A stretch of DNA of 64,000 nt, from positions 434,001 to 498,000 of the forward strand of contig CAVQJJ010000006.1 of the NCBI GenBank assembly GCA_963712835.1, given 5' to 3'. Both the position numbers and the translations under genes were made by a program. This DNA comes from DATARH01 sp963712835 (GTDB lineage: Bacteria; Pseudomonadota; Alphaproteobacteria; ATCC43930; CGMCC-115725). A model generated the notes under the pieces. That model was not told the origin of the DNA. It worked only from the letters and a program-made list of their open reading frames with translations, and made no database searches. This document shows positions 8,533 through 18,031 of the stretch, in pieces. Position 1 is the first letter of the stretch, and each line of letters opens with the position of its first letter.

Positions 8533-10197
8533 ATGAACGCGACCCTCACTCTCGTCGATCTGGCCGGCACGATCGCCCTGCTGTTGTGGGGCGTGCACAT
8601 GGTGCAAACCGGCATCCAGCGCGCCTTCGGCCCCAATTTGCGACGCGTGCTCGGCCGCGCGCTGGGCGACCGCTTCCGCGCGCTGCTGGCCGGGCTTGGC
8701 ATCACCGCCGTCTTGCAGAGCAGCACCGCAACGGGGCTGATGGCCGCGAGCTTTGCGGCGGGCGGTCTGGTCGACCTGGTGCCGGCATTGGCGGTGATGC
8801 TCGGCGCCAATATCGGCACGACGCTGATCGTGCAGGTGCTGTCGTTCGACATCAGCCGGGTGGCGCCGGCCTTCATCCTGATTGGCGTGGTGCTGTTCCG
8901 CCGCGGCGGTCAGTCGCGACCGCGCGATCTAGGGCGCGTGGCGATCGGCCTCGGGCTGATGCTGATCGCCTTGAACGGTCTCCTGGCGCTGATGACGCCC
9001 TACGAGGACGTGCCAAGCCTGCGCCTCCTGATGGGCTCGCTGGCGACGCAGCCGGTGCTCGACGTGATCCTCGCCGCGGGGTTGACTTGGCTCGCGCATT
9101 CGAGCGTGGCGACCGTTCTGCTCATCGTCTCGCTCGCCGCGAACCAGGTGGTGCCGCCGGATTGCGCCTTCGCGCTGGTGCTCGGCGCCAATATCGGCTC
9201 GGCGCTCAACCCGCTGATCGAGGGCGGCATCGGCGGCGACCCGGTCTCGAAACGCCTGCCGATGGGGAACCTGCTGAACCGGTTGGTGGGCGCAATGATC
9301 GCGCTGGTGGCGATGCGGTGGATCGGGCCGTGGATGGTCGTGTTTGAGCCGAATACGGCGCGTTCCGCGGCGGATTTTCATACCGCGTTCAACCTGGCGA
9401 CGGCGGTACTGTTCCTGCCGTTTCTCGGTCCCTTTGGTCGCCTGCTGAAATGGCTGTTGCCGGCGCGCGCCGCGCCGACCGACCCGGCCAAGCCGCTCTA
9501 TCTCGACGAGAATGCGCGCGAGGTTCCGGCCATCGCGCTGGCCGGTGCGTCGCGTGAGGCGCTGCGCATGGCGGATGTGCTGGAGACGATGCTGCGCGAC
9601 GCGCTCGACGCGCTGGGCGGTGACCGCAAGCAAGTCGCTGTGGCCAAAGGCCTCGATGACGTGCTCGACCGGCTGTGCCGCGAGATCAAGATCTATCTGA
9701 CCGCGCTTGAACCTGATTCGCTCGATGAATCCGATAACCGTCGCCTGTCTGAAATCCTGAGCTTTGTGACCAACCTGGAGCACGCCGGCGACATCGTGGT
9801 GAAAGGGCTTGTCGCGATCGCCGCCAAGCGGCTGAAACGCGGCCTGGCGTTCTCGGCCGAGGGCCAGGCGGAAATCCGCGCGATGCTGGAGCGGCTCGCC
9901 GGCAATGTGAGCTCCGCGGCGGCGGTGTTCATGACCGAAGACCCGCGCGCCGCGCGCCGGCTGCTCGCTGAGGAGGCGGTGTTCCGCGATCTTGAGGCGC
10001 GGGCGACCGAGACGCATTTCGCGCGCATCCGCGCCGGGCGCATCGAAAGCGTCGAGACCAGCGCGCTGCATCTCGACGTGCTGCGCGATCTGAAGCGCAT
10101 CAACGGCCACCTGACCGCTGCCGCCGACACGGTGCTCGACCGCATCGGGGAACTGCTGCCCAGCCGCCTGCGCCACGCGGCGAGCGAAGAGGCTTAG
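8533..10197 (+). CDS. Na+/phosphate cotransporter family protein with PhoU-like C-terminal domain
   Basis: This 554-residue protein is a NptA/YjbB-type Na/Pi symporter. Its membrane half contains the two inverted-repeat signatures, 'VLQSSTATGLMA' (Gln at about residue 62) and 'LAHSSVATVLLIVS', each followed by a 'LGANIGT/S' loop. These are the PNaS-family substrate and sodium sites. Residues from about 340 to the end are soluble and alpha-helical, resembling a PhoU domain, which usually regulates phosphate uptake. It sits in the inner membrane and moves phosphate with sodium; in E. coli, YjbB works mainly in export. A good ribosome site, ggaggagcgg, precedes the ATG. Confidence 0.9.
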   Translation: MNATLTLVDLAGTIALLLWGVHMVQTGIQRAFGPNLRRVLGRALGDRFRALLAGLGITAVLQSSTATGLMAASFAAGGLVDLVPALAVMLGANIGTTLIVQVLSFDISRVAPAFILIGVVLFRRGGQSRPRDLGRVAIGLGLMLIALNGLLALMTPYEDVPSLRLLMGSLATQPVLDVILAAGLTWLAHSSVATVLLIVSLAANQVVPPDCAFALVLGANIGSALNPLIEGGIGGDPVSKRLPMGNLLNRLVGAMIALVAMRWIGPWMVVFEPNTARSAADFHTAFNLATAVLFLPFLGPFGRLLKWLLPARAAPTDPAKPLYLDENAREVPAIALAGASREALRMADVLETMLRDALDALGGDRKQVAVAKGLDDVLDRLCREIKIYLTALEPDSLDESDNRRLSEILSFVTNLEHAGDIVVKGLVAIAAKRLKRGLAFSAEGQAEIRAMLERLAGNVSSAAAVFMTEDPRAARRLLAEEAVFRDLEARATETHFARIRAGRIESVETSALHLDVLRDLKRINGHLTAAADTVLDRIGELLPSRLRHAASEEA

Positions 10198-10200
10198 CTA

Positions 10201-10788
10201 CTACTCCGCCGCCTGGTCGACCAGCAAATGGCCGTCATCGTCGACGGCGAGACCCGTCTTGCGTGCCGCGTCGATGACCGAGGGGTGCCAGTCGACCTTG
10301 CCCGGATCGGGACCGCCGACCACCGCGATCAGCGTCGCCTCGGGGTCGTCGCCGGCGCTGCGGAAGCCGCGATAGATGCCGATCGGCACGTTGACGATGT
10401 CGCCCGGCTGCAAGGTGACGACGCGCTCCGCGTCGCCTTCGAGCCAGAACACCTCCCATGGCCCCTTGACCGCGATGAACACTTCCTCGGTCGGGTGGCG
10501 GTGCAGCGCCGCGCCGTGGCCCTTCGGCGTGTTGCGCACATAGGTTACCGCGAAGCCATGCGCGCCGGCCTTGATCTTCGGCGTGAGGCGCGGGTCCTTC
10601 ATATTCTCGACCACCCCCATGCCGATGATGTTGATGATCTCGCGCTGGTAGCCGGGGATGCGCTGGTCGAGAAAGGCGAGGTCGGAGCCCTCCATCGCAT
10701 CGAGCCGGGCGACGTTGTTCCGCTCCATCTCGGCGACCGAAACAGCCGGTGCCGGCTTGCCCTGCAGGCGGGGATCGACATAGGCCAT
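10201..10788 (-). CDS. Cupin-domain protein
   Basis: This 195-residue protein has one cupin barrel in its middle. The first motif is 'GHGAALHRHPTEEVFIAVKG' (His-x-His and Glu as likely metal ligands) and the second is 'LQPGDIVNVPIGIYRGF', in which the usual final His is replaced by Tyr/Arg. The N-terminal 70 residues are helical. Cupins of this kind include dioxygenases, isomerases and sugar-binding proteins, so no reaction is assigned. It is on the minus strand, 48 bases downstream of the RfbC-like gene and probably in the same transcript. A ribosome site (ggagg) lies just upstream. Confidence 0.75.
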   Translation of the reverse strand: MAYVDPRLQGKPAPAVSVAEMERNNVARLDAMEGSDLAFLDQRIPGYQREIINIIGMGVVENMKDPRLTPKIKAGAHGFAVTYVRNTPKGHGAALHRHPTEEVFIAVKGPWEVFWLEGDAERVVTLQPGDIVNVPIGIYRGFRSAGDDPEATLIAVVGGPDPGKVDWHPSVIDAARKTGLAVDDDGHLLVDQAAE

Positions 10789-10836
10789 GACATCCTCCCT
10801 CGATTGACGCCGCCCCGCCGATCAGGCCGGAGACGG

Positions 10837-11397
10837 CTAGGCGTAGTCGAAATAATGCGGCAAATCGGCGAGCGCCGGATAGTGCTTGTCTTTCTCCGAC
10901 AGGGTCGGCGCGTTTTCGCCGAACCGCCAGTCGATGCCGAGCGCCGGGTCGTTCCATAACAGGCCACGCTCGTGCTCGGGCGACCAGTAGCGGTTGACCT
11001 TGTAGATCACCAGCGTGTTCGGCTCGAGCGTGCAGAAACCGTGCGCGAAGCCTTCCGGCACGAAAAGCTGGTTGCCTTCGGCGGCGGTCAGCGCCACCGC
11101 GACATGCTTGCCGTAATGCGGCGAGCCTTTGCGGATGTCGACCGCGACATCGAGGATCGCGCCGGCGACGGCGCGCACCAGCTTCGCCTGCGCCATCGGC
11201 GCAAGCTGGAAATGCAGCCCGCGCACGACACCGGCCGGCGCCGATAGCGACTGGTTTTCCTGCACGAAATGAACACCGACGCCGGCCTTCAGCAGCGCTT
11301 CCTCGCGGTAGGTTTCCGAGAAATAGCCGCGCGCGTCGCCGTGCCGGACGGGCTGGATCAGCTTGACCCCGGGCAGCGCGGTTTCGGTGATCTGCAT
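10837..11397 (-). CDS. rfbC: dTDP-4-dehydrorhamnose 3,5-epimerase family protein
   Basis: This 186-residue protein is an RmlC/RfbC-type cupin epimerase, which inverts C3 and C5 of dTDP-4-keto-6-deoxyglucose in the dTDP-rhamnose pathway. Visible family marks are 'HGDARGYFSETYRE', the active-site 'GVVRGLHFQLAP' (catalytic His), 'AGAILDVAVDIRKGSP', 'VPEGFAHGFCTLEPNT' and 'GIDWRF' near the end. The length is as expected. The Met at 11397 was chosen because it begins the family sequence (MQITETALPG); the open frame upstream is noise. No rfbA, rfbB or rfbD lies nearby, so the product may serve another deoxysugar or be supplied by genes elsewhere. Confidence 0.88.
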   Translation of the reverse strand: MQITETALPGVKLIQPVRHGDARGYFSETYREEALLKAGVGVHFVQENQSLSAPAGVVRGLHFQLAPMAQAKLVRAVAGAILDVAVDIRKGSPHYGKHVAVALTAAEGNQLFVPEGFAHGFCTLEPNTLVIYKVNRYWSPEHERGLLWNDPALGIDWRFGENAPTLSEKDKHYPALADLPHYFDYA

Positions 11398-11473
11398 GTG
11401 TTGGCTCTGATCATCATGATGCGGGCCGCGGCTCAGCTTGCCGCGGCGCGGGTGGCTGTGCCAGTCTCGCCTG

Positions 11474-12463
11474 ATGCGATTACCCAATTATTATGCGGCG
11501 CCGGGTTTCGAGCGCGCCGGTCTCCGCCGCCGCGACGAAGCTTGGATCAAGGCGGCCATCACCGATGCCGCCGCGCAATTCGTGCCGGTCTGGCGCAGTC
11601 AGAACCTTGTCATCGAGATCGCCGACGCCGAGCCGCGCGCGATCGTACTCGCCGGCGATCACGCGCGTTTGCTGCTCGGAGGGGACGACCATGCGACGCA
11701 TCTGGCGCGCGGCCTCATCGTGTTCCTCGGCGTCGTCGACGAGCGGCCGCATTTCGCGCTCGATCTGACGCATGTCGAGGCGCCGCTCGACATGCTCGCT
11801 TCACCAGCATTGGCGGCGAGCGGGATTCCCGCCGAGGACGCGCGCTTTGCCGATTTGCGCCAGCTCGCCGGCCGGCTCGCGCACAATGAAGGGGCCTTGC
11901 TTGCGCTCGCCCGCGCCATGGTGTTTTGGCATCAGCGCCACCGTTTCTGCGGTCTTTGTGGCAGCCCGACCTTGAGCGAAGAAGCCGGGCACATGCGCCG
12001 CTGCACCAATCCCGACTGCAAGACGATGCATTTCCCGCGCACCGACCCGGCGGTGATCATGCTGGTCAGCGATGGCGAGCGCGCCCTGCTCGGCCGCAAC
12101 AAGAATTTCCCGCCGGGCATGTATTCGACACTCGCCGGCTTTGTCGAACCGGGCGAGGCGCTGGAGGATGCGGTCGCCCGCGAGGTGCTCGAGGAGACCG
12201 GGATCGAGGTGAGCAACGTCGCCTACCACTCGTCGCAGCCCTGGCCGTTCCCGGCCAACATCATGCTTGGCTTCCATGCCGAGGCGACGACGAGCGAAAT
12301 CGCGGTCGATTACGGCGAGCTCGAGGACGCCAAATGGTTCGAGCGCGATTGGCTCCTCGCCCATGCCGATGACAACAGCTTCCGTCTGCCGCGCCTCGAC
12401 TTGATCGCCCGCCGACTGGTCGAGGACTGGCTGCACCGCCGCGCTGGGCCGGGAGCGGCCTAA
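11474..12463 (+). CDS. nudC: NAD(+) diphosphatase (NudC-type Nudix hydrolase)
   Basis: This protein of about 329 residues has the full NudC layout: an N-terminal domain of about 150 residues, a four-Cys zinc ribbon ('FCGLCGS' and 'RCTNPDC'), then 'MHFPRTDPAVIML' and a Nudix box (GFVEPGEAL ... REVLEETGI), followed by 'SSQPWPFPANIMLGF', the SQPWPFPxS-like motif that marks NADH pyrophosphatases. NudC splits NAD(H) into NMN(H) and AMP and removes NAD caps from RNA. The Met at 11474 (MRLPNYY) is the likely start; the frame is open upstream. Its stop overlaps by three bases that of the convergent YgjP-like gene. Confidence 0.92.
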   Translation: MRLPNYYAAPGFERAGLRRRDEAWIKAAITDAAAQFVPVWRSQNLVIEIADAEPRAIVLAGDHARLLLGGDDHATHLARGLIVFLGVVDERPHFALDLTHVEAPLDMLASPALAASGIPAEDARFADLRQLAGRLAHNEGALLALARAMVFWHQRHRFCGLCGSPTLSEEAGHMRRCTNPDCKTMHFPRTDPAVIMLVSDGERALLGRNKNFPPGMYSTLAGFVEPGEALEDAVAREVLEETGIEVSNVAYHSSQPWPFPANIMLGFHAEATTSEIAVDYGELEDAKWFERDWLLAHADDNSFRLPRLDLIARRLVEDWLHRRAGPGAA

Positions 12464-13182
12464 TTGTAGGACAGCAGCTCCGCGCGGTGCCGGCGCAGCC
12501 AGGTACGCGGCCCGGCGCTGTCCGGGACGAGGTTCGCCACGACCTTCCAGAAACGCGGGCTGTGGTTCATCTCGACCAGATGCGCGACCTCGTGCGCGAC
12601 GACATACTCGATCACCGGCTCGGGCGCCAAGACCAGCCGCCAACTGAACGACAGCGCCCCTTTTGACGAGCAGCTTCCCCAGCGGCTTTTCGGGTCGCGC
12701 ACCCCGACCCGCGTCACGCTTTTGCCGAGCTGGGTGGCAAGCGCGCGGGCGCGGCCGGCGAAATCGCGCCGGGCGAGCGCCTTCAGATGGTCGATGACCC
12801 GGCGCGGCAAATGCGCCGGGTCGCCGCGCACCAGAATCTCGCCGCCGGCGATCGTTACAGGCGCGGCTGCCGGCTCGGTGATCCGTCGAATGCGGTGCGG
12901 CACGCCGAACACCGGCACGACGGCTCCGTCGCCGAGGCGCAGCGGCGGCGGCATCGCCGCGATCCGCGCCGCGATCCAGCCGCGGTGGCGCGCGACGAAG
13001 CCGATCGCCGTCTCTGCGGAAAATCGTGGCGGCAGCACCAGCTCGATCCCGCGCGCGCCCGCATCAACCCGTAGCGACAGGCGCCGAGCACGCGGGCTGA
13101 CGCGGATCGCCACGGGCACGCCGAGCGCGAGCTGGCGGATGTTGAACTCGACCTTGGCGGTTGGACTATCCGGTGCCGGCAT
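12460..13182 (-). CDS. YgjP-like (SprT-type) metal-dependent peptidase
   Basis: This 240-residue protein belongs to the DUF45/YgjP family. The zinc-peptidase motif is 'YVVAHEVAHLVEMNHS' (H-E-x-x-H, with a further His after six residues), and the family marks 'DPKSRWGSCSSKG' and 'LSFSWRLVLAP' come just before it. Early residues form the beta-rich N-terminal part with 'RARRLSLRVD'. The function is not established; a role as a nucleic-acid-associated peptidase is a family guess. The frame stays open far upstream on this strand, but those residues shadow the ugpB gene; the Met at 13182 (MPAPDSPTAK) is the sensible start. Confidence 0.88.
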   Translation of the reverse strand: MPAPDSPTAKVEFNIRQLALGVPVAIRVSPRARRLSLRVDAGARGIELVLPPRFSAETAIGFVARHRGWIAARIAAMPPPLRLGDGAVVPVFGVPHRIRRITEPAAAPVTIAGGEILVRGDPAHLPRRVIDHLKALARRDFAGRARALATQLGKSVTRVGVRDPKSRWGSCSSKGALSFSWRLVLAPEPVIEYVVAHEVAHLVEMNHSPRFWKVVANLVPDSAGPRTWLRRHRAELLSYN

Positions 13183-13266
13183 GTCACAAAAGCTTCCGAG
13201 TGCTGTCACGATTTGGCAAGGTAGGCCCGCCAGATAAGCCGGGATTGTACAGGGGGGACGGAATTT

Positions 13267-14574
13267 ATGAAAAAGCTGGCGCTCTCGCTCGCGCTCATGG
13301 CCGGCAGTGTCGCTGCCGCGCACGCCGATCCGATCGAGCTGCAATGGTGGCATGCGATGACCTCGGTCAACGCCGACCGAATCAACAAGATCGCCGCCGA
13401 CTTCAACGCCTCGCAATCGGACTACAAGGTCGTCCCCGTGTTCAAGGGTTCCTACGCCGAGACCATGACCGGGGCGGTCGCCGCCTATCGCGCCGGCAAC
13501 CCGCCCGACATCGTTCAGGTGTTCGAGGTCGGCACGGCGACGATGATGGCCGCCAAGGGCGCGATCAAGCCGGTCTACCAGCTGATGAAGGATGCCGACG
13601 AACCCTTCAGTCCGGACAGCTATCTCCCGGCGGTGACCGGCTATTACAGCACCCCCGACGGCAAGATGCTGTCGCTGCCGTTCAACAGCTCGACTCCCGT
13701 CGTCTACTGGAACAAGGACGAGTTCAAGAAGGCGGGGCTCGACCCCGACAAGCCGCCCAAGACCTGGCCGGAGACCTTCGAGGCGGCCAAGAAGCTGCGC
13801 GCCGCCGGCGTGCCGTGCGGCTTCACCACGGCCTGGGCCAGCTGGGTGCAGATCGAGAATTTCAGCGCCTGGCACAATTTGCCGATCGGCACCAAGGATA
13901 ACGGTCTCGGCGGCACGGACACCGAATTGGTGTTCAACAACCCGACCGTCACTCGCCACATCACCAATCTGGCGGAGGCCGAAAAGGACAAGAGCTTCGA
14001 CTATAGCGGCCGCACCACCGAGCCCGAGCCCAAGTTCATCAGCGGCGATTGCGGCATGATCCAGGACTCCTCGGCCGCCTACGGTATGTTCAAGGCTGGC
14101 GCCAAGTTCGGCTGGGGCGTCGCCCAGCTGCCCTACTACCCCGACGTTCCCGGCGCACCGCAGAACTCAATCATCGGCGGCGCGAGTTTGTGGGTAATGG
14201 CCGGTAAGCCGGCCGACCATTACAAGGGCATCGCCAAGTTCTTCACCTATCTCTCGGGCACGCCGGTGCAGGAGAAATGGCACGAGGACACCGGCTATCT
14301 GCCGATCACCAAGGCCGCTTATGAAAAGACCAAGGCCGACGGCTTCTACGACAGGAACCCGGGCACCGAGGTCGCGATCCTGCAGATGACCGCCAAGCCG
14401 CCGACCGATAACTCGAAGGGCCTGCGTTTCGGCAACATGGTGCAGATCCGCGACGTCATCGCCGAGGACCTCGAAGCCGCGTTCTCCGGCAAGTCGACCG
14501 CGAAAGCGGCGCTTGACGACGCGGTCAGCCGCGGCAACGCGATCCTGCGCCAATTCCAGAAGAACACGCAGTAG
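13267..14574 (+). CDS. ugpB: sn-Glycerol-3-phosphate ABC transporter, periplasmic binding protein
   Basis: This 435-residue extracellular solute-binding protein has a clear signal peptide (MKKLALSLALMAGSVAAAHA, cleavage after AHA). The mature start 'DPIELQWWHAM' and the later 'VPVFKGSYAETM', 'NPPDIVQVFEVGTATMM' and 'GGASLWVMAGK' are typical of UgpB, which captures glycerol-3-phosphate and glycerophosphodiesters. It opens the ugpB-A-E-gnat-C operon. A strong ribosome site (aggggggacgg) precedes the ATG. No convincing Pho box was found in the 84-base upstream gap. Confidence 0.93.
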   Translation: MKKLALSLALMAGSVAAAHADPIELQWWHAMTSVNADRINKIAADFNASQSDYKVVPVFKGSYAETMTGAVAAYRAGNPPDIVQVFEVGTATMMAAKGAIKPVYQLMKDADEPFSPDSYLPAVTGYYSTPDGKMLSLPFNSSTPVVYWNKDEFKKAGLDPDKPPKTWPETFEAAKKLRAAGVPCGFTTAWASWVQIENFSAWHNLPIGTKDNGLGGTDTELVFNNPTVTRHITNLAEAEKDKSFDYSGRTTEPEPKFISGDCGMIQDSSAAYGMFKAGAKFGWGVAQLPYYPDVPGAPQNSIIGGASLWVMAGKPADHYKGIAKFFTYLSGTPVQEKWHEDTGYLPITKAAYEKTKADGFYDRNPGTEVAILQMTAKPPTDNSKGLRFGNMVQIRDVIAEDLEAAFSGKSTAKAALDDAVSRGNAILRQFQKNTQ

Positions 14575-14583
14575 GGCTCGCCT

Positions 14584-14672
14584 TGTCATTGCGAGCGCAG
14601 CGAAGCAATCTCCCGCCACGTTGCCGAAGCGGAAGGGGATTGCTTCGTCGCGCGGCGCGCTCCTCGCAATGA
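14584..14672. repeat. Palindromic intergenic repeat (gtcattgcgag type)
   Basis: A long inverted repeat fills the gap between ugpB and ugpA. It opens with gtcattgcgagcgcagcgaa and closes with ctcctcgcaatgac; the inner part (gaagcaatctc / gggattgcttcg) also pairs. The same family recurs at 34772-34862 between cobO and cobQ. It can form a stable RNA hairpin and may reduce expression of the permease genes relative to the binding protein. Confidence 0.8.
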
Positions 14673-14685
14673 CCGGGCGCGTAGC

Positions 14686-15570
14686 ATGGATCGCCGCGTC
14701 GTCTTCTCCGGCTGGCTGCTCCCGCTGGCGTTACTGTTGCCGCAGCTCGCGGTGACCCTGATCTTCTTCTTCTGGCCGGCGGGGCAGGCGATCGTGCAGT
14801 CGATGCAGGGCGGCGACGCGTTCGGTCTCTCCACCCGCTTTGTCGGCTGGGACAATTTCCACACCCTGTTCGCCAATCCCAACTACATCTACTCCTTCAC
14901 GGTGACGGCGATCTTCAGCGTTGCGGTGGCGATCCTGGCTCTGGCGCCGGGCCTCCTCTTCGCGGTGATGGCCGATCGGGTGGTGCGCGGCGCGACGATC
15001 TACAAGACCGTGCTGCTGATGCCCTATGCGATCGCGCCGGCGGTGGCGGGCGTGTTGTGGATGTTCCTCTTCAATCCGAGCATTGGCGTCGTCGCCTATT
15101 GGCTCAGCCGCGCCGGCGTCGATTGGAATTACTTTCTCAATGGCAAGCAGGCGATGGGGCTGGTCATCCTCGCCGCGGCATGGCGACAGATCGCGTACAA
15201 TTTCCTCTTCTTCCTCGCCGGGCTGCAGGCCATCCCCGCCGCGCTCCTCGAAGCCTCGGCGATCGACGGCGCGACGCCGCGCCGGCGGTTCTGGACGATC
15301 GTCTTCCCGCTGCTGGCGCCAACGACGTTCTTTCTCGTCATCGTCAACATGGTCTACGCCTTTTTCGACACGTTCGGCGTCATCCACAACGTGACGCAGG
15401 GCGGGCCGGACCAGGCGACCGAGATCCTCGTCTACAAGGTCTGGTATGACGGCATTGTCGGGCTCGATCTCGGCGGTTCGGCGGCGCAGTCGGTGGTGCT
15501 GATGGCGATCGTCATCGGCCTGACGGCGATCCAGTTCCGTTTTATCGAGCGGCGAGTGCACTACGCATGA
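14686..15570 (+). CDS. ugpA: Glycerol-3-phosphate ABC transporter permease
   Basis: This 294-residue inner-membrane permease has six hydrophobic segments. It carries the EAA loop of sugar-type ABC importers, here 'EASAIDGATPRRRFWTIVFP', which docks on the ATPase. The 'GWDNFHTLFANPNY' segment after the first helix is a UgpA family mark. It pairs with UgpE to form the channel for glycerol-3-phosphate. The palindromic repeat upstream separates it from ugpB by 111 bases, but the operon order is the standard one. Confidence 0.92.
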   Translation: MDRRVVFSGWLLPLALLLPQLAVTLIFFFWPAGQAIVQSMQGGDAFGLSTRFVGWDNFHTLFANPNYIYSFTVTAIFSVAVAILALAPGLLFAVMADRVVRGATIYKTVLLMPYAIAPAVAGVLWMFLFNPSIGVVAYWLSRAGVDWNYFLNGKQAMGLVILAAAWRQIAYNFLFFLAGLQAIPAALLEASAIDGATPRRRFWTIVFPLLAPTTFFLVIVNMVYAFFDTFGVIHNVTQGGPDQATEILVYKVWYDGIVGLDLGGSAAQSVVLMAIVIGLTAIQFRFIERRVHYA

Positions 15571-15579
15571 CGACATACT

Positions 15580-15667
15580 CCCTCGTCTTTCTCGCGAAAG
15601 CGGGAATCCAGGGCAAGCGACCTGATGGTAGCCCCTTGGCCCACGCCTGCCCGGGGGCGACGAAAAG
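15580..15667. repeat. Intergenic repeat containing gcgaaagcgggaatcc
   Basis: The gap between ugpA and ugpE holds a sequence with the 'ctcgcgaaagcgggaatccag' type of core that is widely dispersed in proteobacterial genomes, with partly complementary ends (cctcgtctttctcg and gggcgacgaaaag). It is a different family from the gtcattgcgag repeat upstream of ugpA. No open frame of note crosses it. Confidence 0.55.
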
Positions 15668-15685
15668 AAGTCAGGCCCGGCGGAG

Positions 15686-16531
15686 ATGGTAACCGCCCGC
15701 CAGAGCGCCTGGGTCCCGCATGCGATCCTGATCGCCGGGCTGCTCGTCGTGCTGTTCCCGATCTACGTCGCGCTCGTCGCTTCGACGCACGACTTGGCGA
15801 CGATCCTCAACATGCCGATGACCTTGGTTCCCGGCAGCCACATCGTCCGCAACTTCACCGACGCGATGACCGCCGGCACCGCCAAGACCAGCGGCGTCAG
15901 CGTCGGCCGCATGATGTTCAACAGCCTGGTGATGGCGCTCATCATCGCGATCGGGAAGATCGCGATCTCGCTGCCCTCGGCCTACGCCGTGGTGTTCTTC
16001 CGCTTTCCGTTCCGCAAGGTGTGCTTCTGGGCGATTTTCGTGACGCTGATGCTGCCCGTCGAGGTGCGTATCATCCCGACCTACCAGATCGTCAGCGATA
16101 TGGGGCTTGTCGACCGTTATGCCGGGCTGTCACTGCCGCTCATCGCCTCGGCGACGGCGACGCTGCTGTTCCGGCAGTTCTTCCTGACCATCCCTGACGA
16201 GCTCGTCGAGGCCGCTAAAATCGACGGCGCCGGGCCGCTGCGGTTTTTTGTCGATACCGTGATCCCGCTGTCGAAAACCAATATCGCCGCTCTCTTCGTG
16301 ATCCTCTTCATCTATGGCTGGAACCAGTATCTCTGGCCGCTGCTCATCACCAATTCGTCGTCGATGACGACGATCATCATCGGCATGCGCCAGATGATCG
16401 GCAATGGCGACGCGCAGACCGAGTGGCAGATCGTCATGGCGACCGCGCTGTTGGCGATCCTCCCGCCGATCGCGGTGGTGCTCCTGATGCAGCGCTGGTT
16501 TATCAAAGGCTTGGTGGACACCGAGAAATGA
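15686..16531 (+). CDS. ugpE: Glycerol-3-phosphate ABC transporter permease
   Basis: This 281-residue permease is the MalG-like partner of UgpA. It has six predicted helices. The EAA loop reads 'LVEAAKIDGAGPLRFFVDTV', and 'LPSAYAVVFFRFPFRK' and 'YGWNQYLWPLLIT' are UgpE family marks. With UgpA it forms the transmembrane channel. The ATG of the following GNAT gene overlaps its stop (ATGA at 16528-16531), so the two are translationally coupled. Confidence 0.92.
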   Translation: MVTARQSAWVPHAILIAGLLVVLFPIYVALVASTHDLATILNMPMTLVPGSHIVRNFTDAMTAGTAKTSGVSVGRMMFNSLVMALIIAIGKIAISLPSAYAVVFFRFPFRKVCFWAIFVTLMLPVEVRIIPTYQIVSDMGLVDRYAGLSLPLIASATATLLFRQFFLTIPDELVEAAKIDGAGPLRFFVDTVIPLSKTNIAALFVILFIYGWNQYLWPLLITNSSSMTTIIIGMRQMIGNGDAQTEWQIVMATALLAILPPIAVVLLMQRWFIKGLVDTEK

Positions 16532-16965
16532 GCGAGCCGACGCTGCGCCCGGCGGTGGTCGGCGACGCCGCCGATATCCACACGCTGCTGCTGCGGCTCG
16601 CGGACGAGATCCCGCTCGCGGTCGAGACGCTGGAGCAGGAAGAGGCGCTTTACGCGCAGCTGCGCAAGACGCTCGGCTGGGGCAAATCCTGGGTGGCGGA
16701 AGCGGGCGGGCAGATCGTCGGCTGCATCGTGGTCGACAACGTGCAGACCGGCCGGCATTGGGGCGAAAACGAAGCGCTCGACCTTTGCTATGCCGCTGGT
16801 GAAGGCCTCGACGCGCTGCTGGACAAGGTGCTGGAGCGCAAGGTGCCGATCACCGCGAGTGTCCGCGACGCGAATCGCAGCGGCCTCGCCGAGCTGCTCG
16901 AGCGCAGCGGCTTTAACGAGGCCGAGACGCGCGCCGGCGAACGCCGTTTCCGACGCGAACCGTGA
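16528..16965 (+). CDS. GNAT-like acetyltransferase inside the ugp operon
   Basis: This 145-residue protein looks like a single GNAT domain. The N-terminal 'LRPAVVGDAADIHTLLLRLADEI' helix is followed by 'SWVAEAGGQIVGCIVVDN' (strands 3-4), a central 'GEGLDALLDKVLE' and the closing 'ANRSGLAELLERSGF'. The acetyl-CoA loop (R/Q-x-x-G-x-G/A) is weak: only 'YAAGEGLDALL' is in the expected place, so activity is uncertain. It overlaps ugpE by four bases and lies 10 bases before ugpC, so it is transcribed with the importer. What it acetylates is unknown. Confidence 0.7.
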   Translation: MSEPTLRPAVVGDAADIHTLLLRLADEIPLAVETLEQEEALYAQLRKTLGWGKSWVAEAGGQIVGCIVVDNVQTGRHWGENEALDLCYAAGEGLDALLDKVLERKVPITASVRDANRSGLAELLERSGFNEAETRAGERRFRREP

Positions 16966-16975
16966 GGGAGCACAG

Positions 16976-18027
<1,052 letters not shown>

Positions 18028-18031
<4 letters not shown>

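Noticed and set aside
13183..13266. Possible Pho box upstream of ugpB (ctgtcacgatttggca)
   Set aside because: Only one half-site fits and the 11-base repeat spacing is not met.
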